From Blepharisma japonicum (lineage: Eukaryota; Ciliophora; Heterotrichea; Heterotrichida; Blepharismidae), in NCBI GenBank assembly GCA_949751835.1, contig CATKHK010000125.1, positions 42,227 to 106,226 of the forward strand: a DNA stretch of 64,000 nucleotides. Reading direction: 5' to 3'. The notes beneath the pieces were generated by a model. That model was not told where the DNA came from and did not search any database. It worked only from the letters and a program-made list of their open reading frames with translations. Below are positions 31,611 through 42,403 of the stretch, one piece after another; position 1 is the stretch's first letter; every line of letters starts with the position of its first letter. The translations under genes were made by a program, and so were the position numbers.

Positions 31611-33794
31611 ATGACTGAAAATATCACTTTATGGGCATGGGGCAAACTCTCACAATCATTTAGTTCTGACAGTCCTATTCAGATCAGCACAAATCTGCTT
31701 TTATGTGGAATATATACAGGTAAATCACACAGTTTTATATGAACAGCTAACGACATCTACTCTTGAGGCACCGAAATATATTCGAATTATGAAACTCATC
31801 CTCTTTCCTTATTACATCAATCTGAAAAACCTATCCAAAAATCCCTTATTTGCAACACCAATTTATATATACTCTCCAAAGAAGGAAAATTAATAAAAAA
31901 AGATTTAAACTCAGACGAATTACCTCAAGAAATATTTTTTTCTTACCAAATCAAAGCATTTTCATGTGGAAGTGAGCATTGTTTAGCTTTAGATGTACAA
32001 GGACACATTTATTCGTGAGGAAATGGAAGCAAAGGAAGGCTAGGGCAGGGAGAAATAGGAGGTATTGGAAACTCACCGAGATTAGTCCATAATATTATAG
32101 GAACAAAAATAATTGATATTTGTTGTGGATATAGTCACAATTTAGCACTTGACGAGTTTGGAAAAGTTTACTCATGAGGCTCAGGAGCTGATGGAAGACT
32201 AGGACTAGGCAATTTTACAGATCAATGGGAGCCTAGAGAAATTATTGGACTAAGTAACAAATTTATAAGCAAAATCTGTTGCGGGTATTTACATTCCGCT
32301 GTGGTCTCAAATACAGGAGAAGTTTTAACATTTGGGTTTAATGGGTATGGGCAGCTTGGCTTAGGAAATTTGGAAACCTGCTCAACACCTCAATTGTGCT
32401 ATGCCTTGCTTGGACAAAGAGTTTTAGATATCGCATGTGGAGCTTTTCATACTGTTTGTATATGTGAAAACGGAGAAATTTACTCAGCAGGGCTCGGGAG
32501 AAGAGGACAGTTAGGCAATGGAGGTTTTGAAAACTCTTCAACTCCTGCAACTACAAATTTAAGGATTATTGATTTGCCTCATGAAATGGCACAAATTTAT
32601 TGTGGGACAAATATTACATTTTTGCTGACATCAGGAAAATGTGAAGTTGGCCAACAAGCTTCTCCAACGATGTCGACTTATGATGCAAGTGAATTTATGG
32701 AAAAATTTTATGAAAACATGGAAAGTGCTTACAGGCCTACAAATTTGCCTCCAAAAGATGCTCAGGAAGCAGATTCACATAAAAAACTAGTCGCAGAGCA
32801 GGCCAAGCTTTATCTTTACCGCATAAAAGAAAAAGAAAGGCTCCAAAGGCGCCAAAAAGAAAAACAGTTAGAAAGAGAAGCTGAAATTAGGCAGCTGATG
32901 AAAACATGAGAAGATGAAATAATTCCATTTTGGGACAAAAAGAAACGAACCAAACAAGTTGAAAGGCTAATCAAGCGAGGAATTCCTCCAAAAGTCCGTG
33001 GAGATATTTGAATGAGATTATTAGGTAACCCTTTGAGTATATCTCAGGAATATTATGCAATCAATGTTGCTAAAGCCCGAAAATTACGTGAGGCACTAGA
33101 AATAGGTGAAGGTGAAGCTATGGGGCGTGAAAGCTCATTAAAACTTATAAACCTAGACATAGCACGCACCTTTAACCAGCTTGGGTATTTTCGAGAGGGT
33201 TCTCCTTTCAACCAGCAGCTTCGAGATTTACTAGAAGCTTACACCCTGTGTCGCCCTGACATAGGCTATGTTCAAGGAATGAGCTACGTGGCTGGCATGC
33301 TTCTCCTAAATTTAGAGCCATATCGCGCTTTTATAATGTTCAATAACATTGTAGGGTCCCATGTCTTAATCCCTTTCTATCGAGTTGATCAAATCGGAAT
33401 TTCTAAAAGGTCTCAGCTATTTCGAGTCTTATTTAAGCATAATTTACCTGAACTTTGTGACCATTTTGAAATGGAAGGTGTCAGCCCTCAAATGTTCTTA
33501 ATTGAATGATTTTTAACACTTTATACACGAGTTCTAAGCCAAGATGTAGCTAGCCGCATATGGGATTTATATTGTGAATTAGGCTCGATTATATTATTCC
33601 AAACTGGGGTTGCAATCTTAAAAATCTTGCAAGAAACTTTGATTGAAGAAGATATAGGAGGAATTATGGCGCTTTTATCACATTTACAGGACAAAATTGC
33701 GGATCCTGAAGAATTAATATTAGAGATTGATGAAATAAGAATGCCAGAGTGGATAGAAGATGAAATTAATTTATTAAGCGACGAAAATTTATAA
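31611..33794 (+). CDS. RCC1 propeller fused to a TBC Rab-GAP domain
   Basis: A 727-residue protein in one frame, with TGA read as Trp at several positions (31740s, 31770s, 32016, 32175, 32907, 33009, 33507). Residues 1-345 hold five to six RCC1-type repeats (YSWGNGSKGRLGQG, YSWGSGADGRLGLGN, LTFGFNGYGQLGLGN, YSAGLGRRGQLGNG). A charged coiled coil follows (EAQ..KEKERLQRRQKEKQLER, about 390-430). The TBC domain starts at GIPPKVRGDIWMRLLG. Its arginine finger (LDIARTF, Arg519) and glutamine finger (GYVQGMSY, Gln555) are present, so Rab-GAP activity is expected. The propeller may target the GAP or act on a GTPase itself. It converges on the LRRC49-like gene with 22 bases between stops. Confidence 0.93.
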
Positions 33795-33816
33795 TTTTAA
33801 AATTAAAAATAATTGA

Positions 33817-35796
33817 TTATTCTTGGAAATTATTATTTGCAATAAAAACACCTTTTAAGGTGTCTTCAGAAATGGAGCTGGGGATTGAGAGTTCTCTGGT
33901 GGTTTTCTTGATAATTTCAGTTACAAGACCATCCCAGTTATTATTTAAGGTTTTTAGCTTGGTTTCTGTAGAGATTGCGTAGGAGAGCAAATTTTTGATA
34001 TAGCCTTGAGCAAATTCTGTGTGCTTTTTGGAAGCGAGTCTGTAGGCCTTTTGAGCTTCTCGATCTTCTAGGTCATTAGGCGGTTTCTAAATAAAAAATA
34101 CCATTAAATTCGGGCTGCACAAAATTTTATCGAAATTTTGAAACTGCTGCCTTGCTTTCGATCTATCAGTATCTGTAACTTCTGATCCATTAATAAGGTT
34201 AACATTTGGGAACCTATACACAATAAAGCTTCTACAAAGTACTGTTTGAGACACATCATTATTTTCTATTGTAATTGAATTTACTGTTGGCAGACATTCC
34301 AGCTTACTTAGTTGTATAAAAGAATGCAAATTATTTTCATTAAAAATCAATTTTTGCAATTTTCCGAATTTTTTAAGTTTGTGTATCACAGAATGCTGGA
34401 CAATATATTCAAACCTAATATATTGGCAAAAAATTTGGTCAACTGTATCTTGAAACTCTTGTTTTCCTAGCACTTCTAGCGCATTTCCATATATAAAAAG
34501 CATAGAGTCCCCTTCTATTTCTGCATGCCCCGACTGCACTAAGCTGTCAGCAGGGGTTTCTTTTCTGTTTTTTTGAACAATGCTGCCTTGTGATTTAATT
34601 CTTTCGATTTCAGCTTTCCATTCTTGTAAAATCACCGAAATTAAATTTTCAGGTGGAATATCAGTGTCCTCAGTCTGTGCTGGCTCTGAAGGTGTCGATT
34701 TAGCTTGATCATTTTTCATATCTGACGTAATTTTTTTTAAATCCAAATGCTTTAGGTTCGGGCATAAATTTAATATAAAATTTGTATATTGAGGGTTTAG
34801 CTGAATTCCATTGTTATCAAGAGCTAGTTCTGTTAATTGGCTGCATCCAGCTAAACAATTGACATTTTCAAATCTGTCGATTTTATTGTTGGAAAGGAAA
34901 ACTCTTTGGAGTTTCGATAAATTTTCAAGCCCTTTAATTATGCTTATAAAATTTCTTCGTAAATTAATTTCAGTCAGCGAAACTAAGCCATCTAAGTTTT
35001 CGACAGTTTCAATATGATTATTTGCTAAATTCAAAACTCTTAGCTCAGTTAAATGAGAAATATTTTCAATTTTCGAGATTTTGTTGCTATGCAAATCAAG
35101 AACATCTAATTTAGTAAGAGCTTGTAAATTTTTTATTTTGTCGATTAAATTTTTCCCAAGCATCAAAACTCTTAATGTTGGCACGGTATGCAACGAGGAA
35201 ATTTCTTTAATTTGGTTATTGTAGAGGTCTAAAAAAATCAAGTTTGGTAATGATAAAAGATTTTCTATTTTCGTGATAAAATTGTGCTGGAAATTTAGAA
35301 GACGAAGCCTTTCTTCTCCTTCTAGCAAAGGCATTTGTGTTAATTCTCGTTTGTCAAGGTTTAATCGTTCAGGATTCAGATTGCGTTCGCTTGGTTTTCT
35401 GTATACAACGAGAACCCCAGGCAGGCCTGGGAGTTCTGCGTAAATTATTTTATCGTCATCTTCAACCCGCCTTATAATCGCTCTTTTTAATAAATATTGA
35501 TATCTTTCATCTGTTTCGTTGGCAGCTAATTTAGCGATGTCATATTTTACATTTCCAGTTGCTGGCTGAGGCTTACCTTTAACACCTACATTGATGGCTT
35601 TTCCTTGTGGCATCAAATCTGGTGGTTTGATTGGATTTTGGCTAAATAAAAATTACGCTCGCCTTATAGAACTTGGACCTCCTGGCTCTGACTGAGATCG
35701 CAATGAAGGCTTACCAAAAAATGATGCTAATCGATGAGCTGGCTTTATTTGATCTTTTCTGGCGCCTGCTGGAAGATTTGGGCTGAAGTTTGACAT
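33817..35796 (-). CDS. LRRC49: LRRC49-like leucine-rich repeat protein of the tubulin polyglutamylase complex
   Basis: A 649-residue protein after removal of two 15-base introns (35642-35656, 34087-34101). A disordered basic N-terminus (about 45 residues) and a short beta segment precede about eight SDS22-type 22-residue LRRs starting at LRLLNFQHNFITKIENLL and running through LDLYNNQIKEIS, VLMLGKNLIDKI, VLDLHSNKISKI, VLNLANNHIETV and INLRRNFISII. The order and wording of these repeats closely match vertebrate LRRC49, a subunit of the TTLL1 tubulin polyglutamylase complex. The part after residue 330 is helical and less conserved. In a ciliate such a complex would modify axonemal and cortical tubulin. 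The final exon (33817-34086) encodes a helical tail. Confidence 0.88.
34087..34101 (-). other. 15-base intron near the 3' end of the LRR gene
   Basis: On the minus strand reads GTATTTTTTATTTAG, with an in-frame TAG at its end. Removal joins SPNLM to KPPNDLED and adds 89 residues. Confidence 0.88.
35642..35656 (-). other. 15-base intron near the 5' end of the LRR gene
   Basis: On the minus strand reads GTAATTTTTATTTAG and carries an in-frame TAA. Removal joins SSIRRA to QNPIKPPD and links the first ATG to the LRR body. Confidence 0.88.
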
Positions 35797-36166
35797 TTTT
35801 GAAAAGGATTATTTTATTGGATTTTTTCTAAATAATTAAATTCACGCATAGTTCTTAATATTAAACTATCAGAATGGAACTATGATTAGTTAATAAAGAA
35901 AATTAATTTTTCATGTTTTAACTTATTAAAACCTTGTTAAAATATACCTAAGAAATTCATATTTATTAATCTATAAAATTTTAATATTGCACGTGATGTA
36001 ATTTTGACAGATTGAAGTGTCTAATTAAAAAGTGCAGTCCATAATATTGATAATAATTTTTGCAAGTTCATATTAAATTTTGTTTTTTGATACTCCATCA
36101 TTATATATGCGTAGTTAAAACTGTTAAAATAGCATTTAAATTATTTGGCTTCAAAAAAAATAATTA
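35797..36166. other. Gap upstream of the LRR gene
   Basis: AT-rich and non-coding, between two minus-strand genes. It should contain the LRR gene promoter; no motif stands out. Confidence 0.5.
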
Positions 36167-36934
36167 TTAACTTGCAAAATTTGTGTCGTAAATATACATT
36201 TTTGATTCTTTAATTTCATATTTACCTGGGCTATAATTAGTTGGGTCATAAGAGCCTAGAAATTTCCAGACTCCATTTCTTGAGTTATTGTCCCTAATAT
36301 ATCATCTTCCATTTTCTCTTCCAAGCATGGCATGATATTTTGAGATCCTTAGGTCATTTTTAAATCGAAAATTAGCATCTCGATTTCTACCAATTTTCAG
36401 CTCTTTCCCATTGTCAGTTATCTCTTGTGGGGAGGTGCTTTCTCTGGTTATTCACTGCACAGAAAGCACTTCGTTACGCCTAATATCTACAACTTTCATG
36501 CTTGTGTCTCCAAATGAATAAATGTCACCTTTCTCAAGAAAGGACGTTCCAATACGACTTAATATGCAAGTGCTATCATAGGCAGCAATTTTGCTGTTAT
36601 TTCTTATATGAGTTATATGGTTCGTGCTTTTATTCATGCTACATCTCAAAAAGTCTTCAAAATGAGGCGCAATTAGGTTAAAGGAGCTACAAAAAAAATA
36701 ATCAAGCAGCAGGGAGATACACTCAAGTAGCTTTATTTTTGCAGAATTCTCCTTGAGGTCGTCCTGAGAAAGGACTAGAATGGCTTTGTAAAATTTTCTT
36801 ACATCATCTGGAATAGGGTTATTTATCATAACTTCACATGTATCTTTAATCATGACTTGGCATTCAGATACATGTGAAGAATCTTCTTCTGATAAGTTTA
36901 TCATCCAATTTGAAAGGGTTTTCTGAACATTCAT
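36167..36934 (-). CDS. FHA-domain protein
   Basis: A 255-residue protein with TGA read as Trp at 36452-36454 and 36302-36304. The N-terminal 115 residues are helical and unrecognised. The C-terminal part is a forkhead-associated domain: GDIYSFG start, LKIGRNRDANFRF with the phosphothreonine-binding Gly-Arg, DLRISKYHAML with the Ser-x-x-His motif, and NSRNGVW. FHA domains bind phosphothreonine peptides and work in DNA damage and signalling complexes; here no partner domain is visible, so it is probably an adaptor. Arg, Ser and His needed for phosphate binding are all present. Confidence 0.82.
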
Positions 36935-37461
36935 TTTAAGTTAGGTAGTCTTTATTTGTGTAAATGATTAAGTCTTAATTTTTATTATATTTGAAGTCAT
37001 GCCTAACTTACTGACACAAAAAAATAACCACTTTTGGTTATGTGACTAGGTTTTTATCATAAATAATATGGCTTGCATAATGACTCTGGAACAGCTGTAA
37101 GATCGATAATTGATCATAGATTTCAGTTTGTAGGAAATATGATTTCCATCATTATTTTAAGTTTTCAATAAGAAAATAGGAGAGGAAGTGCTTGAAATTC
37201 TTGAGTTTTAAATTTCAAATATTATTTTTGATATTTTGAATTGATGAAAATAAAAAGCAAAAGATAAATGATGAAAAAGAAATTTTTACTTAAAGATTAA
37301 AGACAGATTAGATTAATTAGCTTATACTGAGATTTTTGAAAGGAAATTTGATCATTTAGTAATTAAAATCCCAAAACTCCTCAAAAATTAATATTTCTAT
37401 TTCCTTCGCCATTATTTATCTCATTTTCATTGATATTAAGATGATAATTAAGATATAAAAA
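36935..37461. other. Gap with inverted repeat upstream of the FHA gene
   Basis: Non-coding. Arms TAAGTTAGG (36937-36945) and CCTAACTTA (37002-37010) form a nine-pair inverted repeat with a 56-base loop directly upstream of the FHA start, and ATAACC/GGTTAT at 37024-37041 forms a small hairpin. Function unknown. Confidence 0.45.
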
Positions 37462-38067
37462 TTAAAAACTCATCCTTGGATGTTTAACCATAGCTTCAAA
37501 ATAGGTTCTCAGATCTTTATGCTTCACTACATTAAACTCTGACATAGGCAGATATGCAGGATTCCAAGTCTTTTCTCTTAATTTTTTCCTTCCAGTAGGA
37601 TCATAGCTTTCTCGGAGTTCTAATGAAGAATTCCTTTCTCCTTGGAAACTCATAGAGAGTGTTCTTAATCCACTTGATCGTCTCTGAAAAGTTGACGAAA
37701 AAGTACTTCCATTTTCCATCCTCGATGCTGAAGGCGACTCTTCTCCTTGGGGAGTATCAAAATATTCCCTTTGAGTCGCATAAATAAAATTGTTGTCTTT
37801 GGAGTATGTTACATTTGCACGGTTATTCCAGCTGTTTTCATAGTGCCGTGTACCTACTGGACGAGCAGAGGAATATTCAGGGATCCTATTTAAGGATTTT
37901 TCGAGGGAAGCTCTCAGATTGGGAGGCTCAAGAATAGGAGATTTTTTTGGGGAAACTACTTTAAGTGCTCGCTTGCCGTACGGCTTGTCGAAGTATTGTC
38001 TGTAGAAGTGATGATTTCGGCCGTTATCTTTGCTAGGACTGATATGATGGCGTTCATCCCAAGGCAT
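37462..38067 (-). CDS. Basic, low-complexity protein of unknown function
   Basis: A 201-residue protein without TGA codons, rich in Arg, Ser, Asn and Tyr and apparently disordered. It contains repeated short aromatic-basic motifs (HFYRQYFDKPYGKRA, TQREYFDTPQGEE, both with a YFD.P.G core) about 85 residues apart. It ends with a more ordered segment (HKDLRTYFEAMVKHPRMSF). The YFDxPxG duplication and composition resemble ciliary or cortical microtubule-associated proteins, but I do not recognise a family. Clean codon composition and an intact frame support it as a gene. Confidence 0.7.
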   Translation of the reverse strand: MPWDERHHISPSKDNGRNHHFYRQYFDKPYGKRALKVVSPKKSPILEPPNLRASLEKSLNRIPEYSSARPVGTRHYENSWNNRANVTYSKDNNFIYATQREYFDTPQGEESPSASRMENGSTFSSTFQRRSSGLRTLSMSFQGERNSSLELRESYDPTGRKKLREKTWNPAYLPMSEFNVVKHKDLRTYFEAMVKHPRMSF

Positions 38068-38911
38068 TTTATCAAAATTATTATAATTAGAATTAAAAGG
38101 CAGTGATAATTATTAGTGCTTTATTATCATAAGCTATTTTAAGGAATTCAGGGAATTTGCTTACGAGGCAAGATGGCCTTGATGTACTTCAATAATAATT
38201 TCGGCTTAGATAAATGGCTCTTCTATTTAAAAGAATGCTTATAACTTTATATAAAAGATCGGTATGGAAGCGAAGATAAATTTTTTCTGATTATACCTAC
38301 TTAAATTTATTAAATATTACAAATATCGTCTATTTAATAAAATTTCCCAAGAATATTTGAAGCAATTGCCAATCCCCAATATTTAAAATAAATTATCACC
38401 CGAAATCTTTATCAAAATTCTTACCAATTATGCATATTTTATATGCTGAATTAATTAAGAAATACTTGCATATAATGTTAAAATAACGAACTCACAAAGC
38501 TTCTCATCTAAAAGAGTAAAACAAGTCTTCTAATGCTGTTTAAAAATTTCTTTTGGTCTAATCATATGATTATTATTGTTTTCGTCTTAATCTGTGAAAA
38601 ATAATCCAAAAAAGATTACTTCAAAATTTGTATAGACTTTATTTCTTAAAAAGTCTGTCAATTTTAAGCTTAGTTTAATTTGATATTTATATTTTAACAT
38701 CATCTTATGGGACTGTCATTCCAGGCTTACACTGCTTTTACATATTTCAAGCCGTCATACTTGCTTCGTTACACCAAAGCACGCTTAGAAATGATGTTTT
38801 TAGTTTCAAAAACTGTAAATTTTACACAGACAATTGACAAATAAAAATTAAATAAATAAATTCCAAAAACTCCCAAACAAGAGCTACAGAAAACAATAAT
38901 AATTATCATAA
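38068..38911. other. Divergent gap upstream of TERT
   Basis: Mostly AT-rich. The only notable part is 38707-38844, which is less AT-rich and holds a 45-codon frame described separately. Otherwise no gene seen. Confidence 0.5.
38707..38844 (+). CDS. Possible 45-residue small ORF upstream of TERT
   Basis: An ATG-to-TAA frame (starts MGLSFQAYTAFTYFKPSYLL) within an island less AT-rich than its surroundings, 67 bases before the TERT start. It could be a small protein gene, an upstream ORF in the TERT leader or a short non-coding RNA. There is no family match to separate these. Confidence 0.25.
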   Translation: MGLSFQAYTAFTYFKPSYLLRYTKARLEMMFLVSKTVNFTQTIDK

Positions 38912-41692
38912 ATGGCGGGAATTGTCGAGATCCTTAAGCTTTCAGAAGAATTTTTGTCTGTTCTAACCTTCAGCGAATATCTTACCCAACTAAGAGTTCT
39001 TTATAATATTTCCCCAATCCCCAATTCGCAAGAATTTTTAGATTTCCTAAACTCAACAATAATTTGTTTGGGAATAAAATACAATTATCCAAGCTCACTT
39101 GGGACTGTTGTGAAGTACCCTCATAGCACCTTGGTTGACAGCATTATATCAAGTATGCTAGGGAAAAAGTCATCGGGAAATGGGCTGAGACTTGAAGAGC
39201 CTGTCCAAACTTTAGGATATTCTAGCTATACCCAGACTGGTGCTTTAAGAAAAAATCCAAATTTGACTGTTGTATTAAAAAGCCCAAATTGGGAAACTTT
39301 GCATCAAATTATAGGAAGCGACTTAATGGCTCATATAATTTCAGGGGAACAAATGTGTGTCCTTTCTAGATGTGGGGATTCTTATATCCAAATAATAGGA
39401 GAATCAATGGCAAAGTTCGTTAAAAGAAGAGCTCATTATCCGACTTTTAAAAAAGAAAAGTCTCATAAGTTCAAGGACTTTAAAAAGCTGAAAAAAGATT
39501 TCAAAGAAATTTTGCAAGCAAATCACACTAAGAAACAAGATATTTTGGCAAAGTTGCCTGTGATAAATAGAACTAAAATGTTTTATAATCCACTTATTCG
39601 TAGAAGAAAATGGCTTTCTTCGAAGCATCCTTTGAGTTTCCCACCAGCTGAGGCAGGGATAAAAATTGCTAAACAAATCCTAGGCCAAAAAAGTAAAGAA
39701 AAATATTTACCTCAGCTTTCTCAATTTTTTGCTAAATTTTCTAAGCAATACCAAAGAATTAATCTTGGAGCTCACCTGAATAAGCATTGTCCCCTCCCAA
39801 AAGACTGAAAAGAAAAATTCGAAAAGAATCTCCAAGATGACCATGGCTTCGACTATCTTTTCTCAAATCATTGCAAATGACAGCAAGCCTGCACATTTTT
39901 AGTAACTTTAATTACTAAAACAATTCCTTTGCAACTTTTAGGCTCCAAATCCAACTTAAAAACTCTTCAAAGATCAATTATCCAATTCTTGAAACTCGGC
40001 ACATGGGAAAGAATTTCCTGTGCTGCTTTATGCTCAGGCTACAAATTTGGTGATATTAAATGGATAAAAGAGTTTACAGATTCCCCAAGAAGGCTGCTTT
40101 TTGGTAAAATTATTCATTGGATTTTCAATGATTTTGTAGTCCCTATCATGCAAAGCACCTTCTATATAACTGAAAAACAGCATGACAATTCTGTGCTTTA
40201 TTTTTATAGAAAACCACTATGGTCCTTAATCCTTCATAAATCAAAACAAAAATTAGAAGAAAATAGCTTTTTCTCACAAATAGCATCAAGACAGGCTAAA
40301 GCATGCCAAGATTACACCCAATTCCCACCTGCAAAGCTACGAGTTCAGCCTAAGCCAGCTGATTTTAGACCAATCATGCATTTTAAGTCAAGAATTGCGG
40401 TAACACCTAATATGAAACTTTCTGGGAATAACTTATTAGCTGGCTTACCTCAAATTTTAAGAAATTCATTGGAATCCCAAAGCGAAATTTTGGCCTTAGA
40501 CTACCCTTCAATTGTGTCAAGAATAAATAATTTTTCAAAAATCTGGGCTGAAAAAGGAAGCCCACAGCTATATTTTTTGACTATGGACATTACTAAAGCC
40601 TTTGATTCTGTAAAGCTTCCAGAACTGCGAGAATTTATGAAGAAATTAAAGCTTCCTCCTATATCTTCTTATTATAAATACATCCAGCTAAGTCCCCGTG
40701 TGTCTCACCCACCACAAGGCCCAGTTGCAAGCTTGCTTAAAATGAAATTTAAAAAGCAAGCTGTAAATGAAGGTGAATTTCCTTTATTCCAAGACATGCC
40801 GCTACAGCCAAATTCTATTAATATTTTGACCTCTAAGACACTTATAAATACAACAACCAAGATTAGGGTAATAGAAAAAGTTTTGCAAGCTAATGTAATA
40901 AAGTTTAATAGGCAATATTTTAAAGGTGAGAGAGGAGTTCCACAAGGACTTTCATGCTCTCCCTTATTGTCAAATCTTTATTTTTCTGAGCTAGAAAATC
41001 AAGTAGATACGAAAATAAGAGCAGAATTTCCTCATGATTTACTATTTATGGTCAGACTTCATGATGACTATTTAATGTTGAGTGACAATCAGTCTGTGCT
41101 AGAAGCCTTATTAACCGAAATGCTTGAACTAGCTAAAAAAGAAAAATTCAGCTTCGGAAAAGACAAAATCACAAGCAATATTGATGCACCATGGATAAAA
41201 AATAAAGCTGAAAATATTGAAGGATGGATAGGGCTCGATATTTCTCAAGGATTAAGTGTAGTCCCTCATGTAAGTGAAAAAGCTTCACAAATAATTTCAA
41301 GCGATTTTTTAAGTGGAAAAGAAACTCTTGCGGATTTGAAAAATAAATTGGTAAAAATGACAAATGTTACTATAAATTTATTAAGAAATAGAGCTTCTGC
41401 TAGTGAGGATGAGTTAGAAACAGCATTAGAAAAATTAATGAGATTGCAAGCTCATAGATATTTATATTTTTTGAAATTTTACCAGAAATTTTATAAAAAA
41501 ATCCACTCAGTTAAGCGGATTGGAAAAATTATCGTTAGGGTTCTGAAATATTCAGCGCAATTAGCACCTAAAATTTCAAACTTTTTGGTTGTGTCGCTAC
41601 AGCAGTTTGAAGATGTTTTTAGAAAGTCTTCATTGCATCCAGTTTCAAGAATGCTAGAGAAATACCTTAAAAATCTCCAAATTAGTGAATAA
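38912..41692 (+). CDS. TERT: Telomerase reverse transcriptase
   Basis: A complete 926-residue TERT in one frame, with TGA read as Trp at 39806-39808 and about 39878. It copies the telomerase RNA template onto chromosome ends, a heavy task in a macronucleus with many small chromosomes. The N-terminal part has TEN-like and RNA-binding regions (LGTWERISCAALC, IKWIKEF). Motif T reads WIFNDFVVPIMQSTFYITEK, motif 1 YFYRKPLWSLI and motif 2 KLRVQPKPADFRPIMHF. Motif A is FLTMDITKAFDSV (Asp559), B' GVPQGLSCSPLLSNLYFSEL and motif C MVRLHDDYLML (Asp718, Asp719). Motif E is WIGLDIS. All three catalytic aspartates are present. The telomerase-specific T motif and the lack of endonuclease or RNase H distinguish it from retroelements. 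The C-terminal thumb ends near the stop. No intron is needed. Confidence 0.95.
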
Positions 41693-42169
41693 TATGCTAG
41701 GTAATTTCTTTAACATTAATATTAAAATTTAAGAAGAATTCTAAGCATTTTTAATCAAATTAATAAAATTACTACACTTTTTACTTCTAAAATAGATTCA
41801 AAGTTACAAATTTTAATTTATGATTTAAAATAATTTGACTTATTTTCGAAAGATATTTCAGGTGTATCTACATTTTTTTATAAAATATATATAACAAAAT
41901 TCTATATATGAAAGAAATCAAGATATTTATGAATTTTTATTATGGATGCTTAATGTTGACCTTAAGATAGTTACTTTATATTTAATTATTTCACAGAACT
42001 TTACAATATAAACGAAAAATATTCGAATTTTAATCCTATTTTTTAAAATGAAACTTTCAAGATTAAAGAAGATATTAGCGGTTATAAAATGGCTGGATAA
42101 ATCTCATTATAAAATTTCACCTTTTATACTACAAATATTTTGCTCTTTAAACAAATTTTAAAGCTATAT
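41693..42169. other. Gap between TERT and the RBR array
   Basis: AT-rich and non-coding; no array sequence is recognisable before about 42170. Confidence 0.5.
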
Positions 42170-42315
42170 AGACATTACCTCAAAATCTCTAAGTGCTTCT
42201 AATTCATTAAACACAAGATAAATAGTCAAAACTTCTTTAAAAGTAATTTCTCAAATATCTCAATGAGCAAAAAATGGATATTTATTAAATATGGATTTTT
42301 GAATATGTCAGCCAT
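42170..42315 (-). pseudogene. RBR relic A, N-terminal piece only
   Basis: Begins MADIFK and retains the YLVFNELEAL segment in a shifted frame, then ends; RING, IBR and membrane parts are gone. It closes the array on the TERT side. Confidence 0.7.
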
Positions 42316-42403
42316 TTTAAATACTAAATAAATCATGAAAATTGAAAAAATATTTCTAAAATGCAGCATTATATAAAATCGAATTAAATCGTAATTTTAA
42401 AGT

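Noticed and set aside
38912-41692. Retrotransposon reverse transcriptase
   Set aside because: The telomerase-specific T motif is present, there is no endonuclease or RNase H domain, and it is single copy without terminal repeats.
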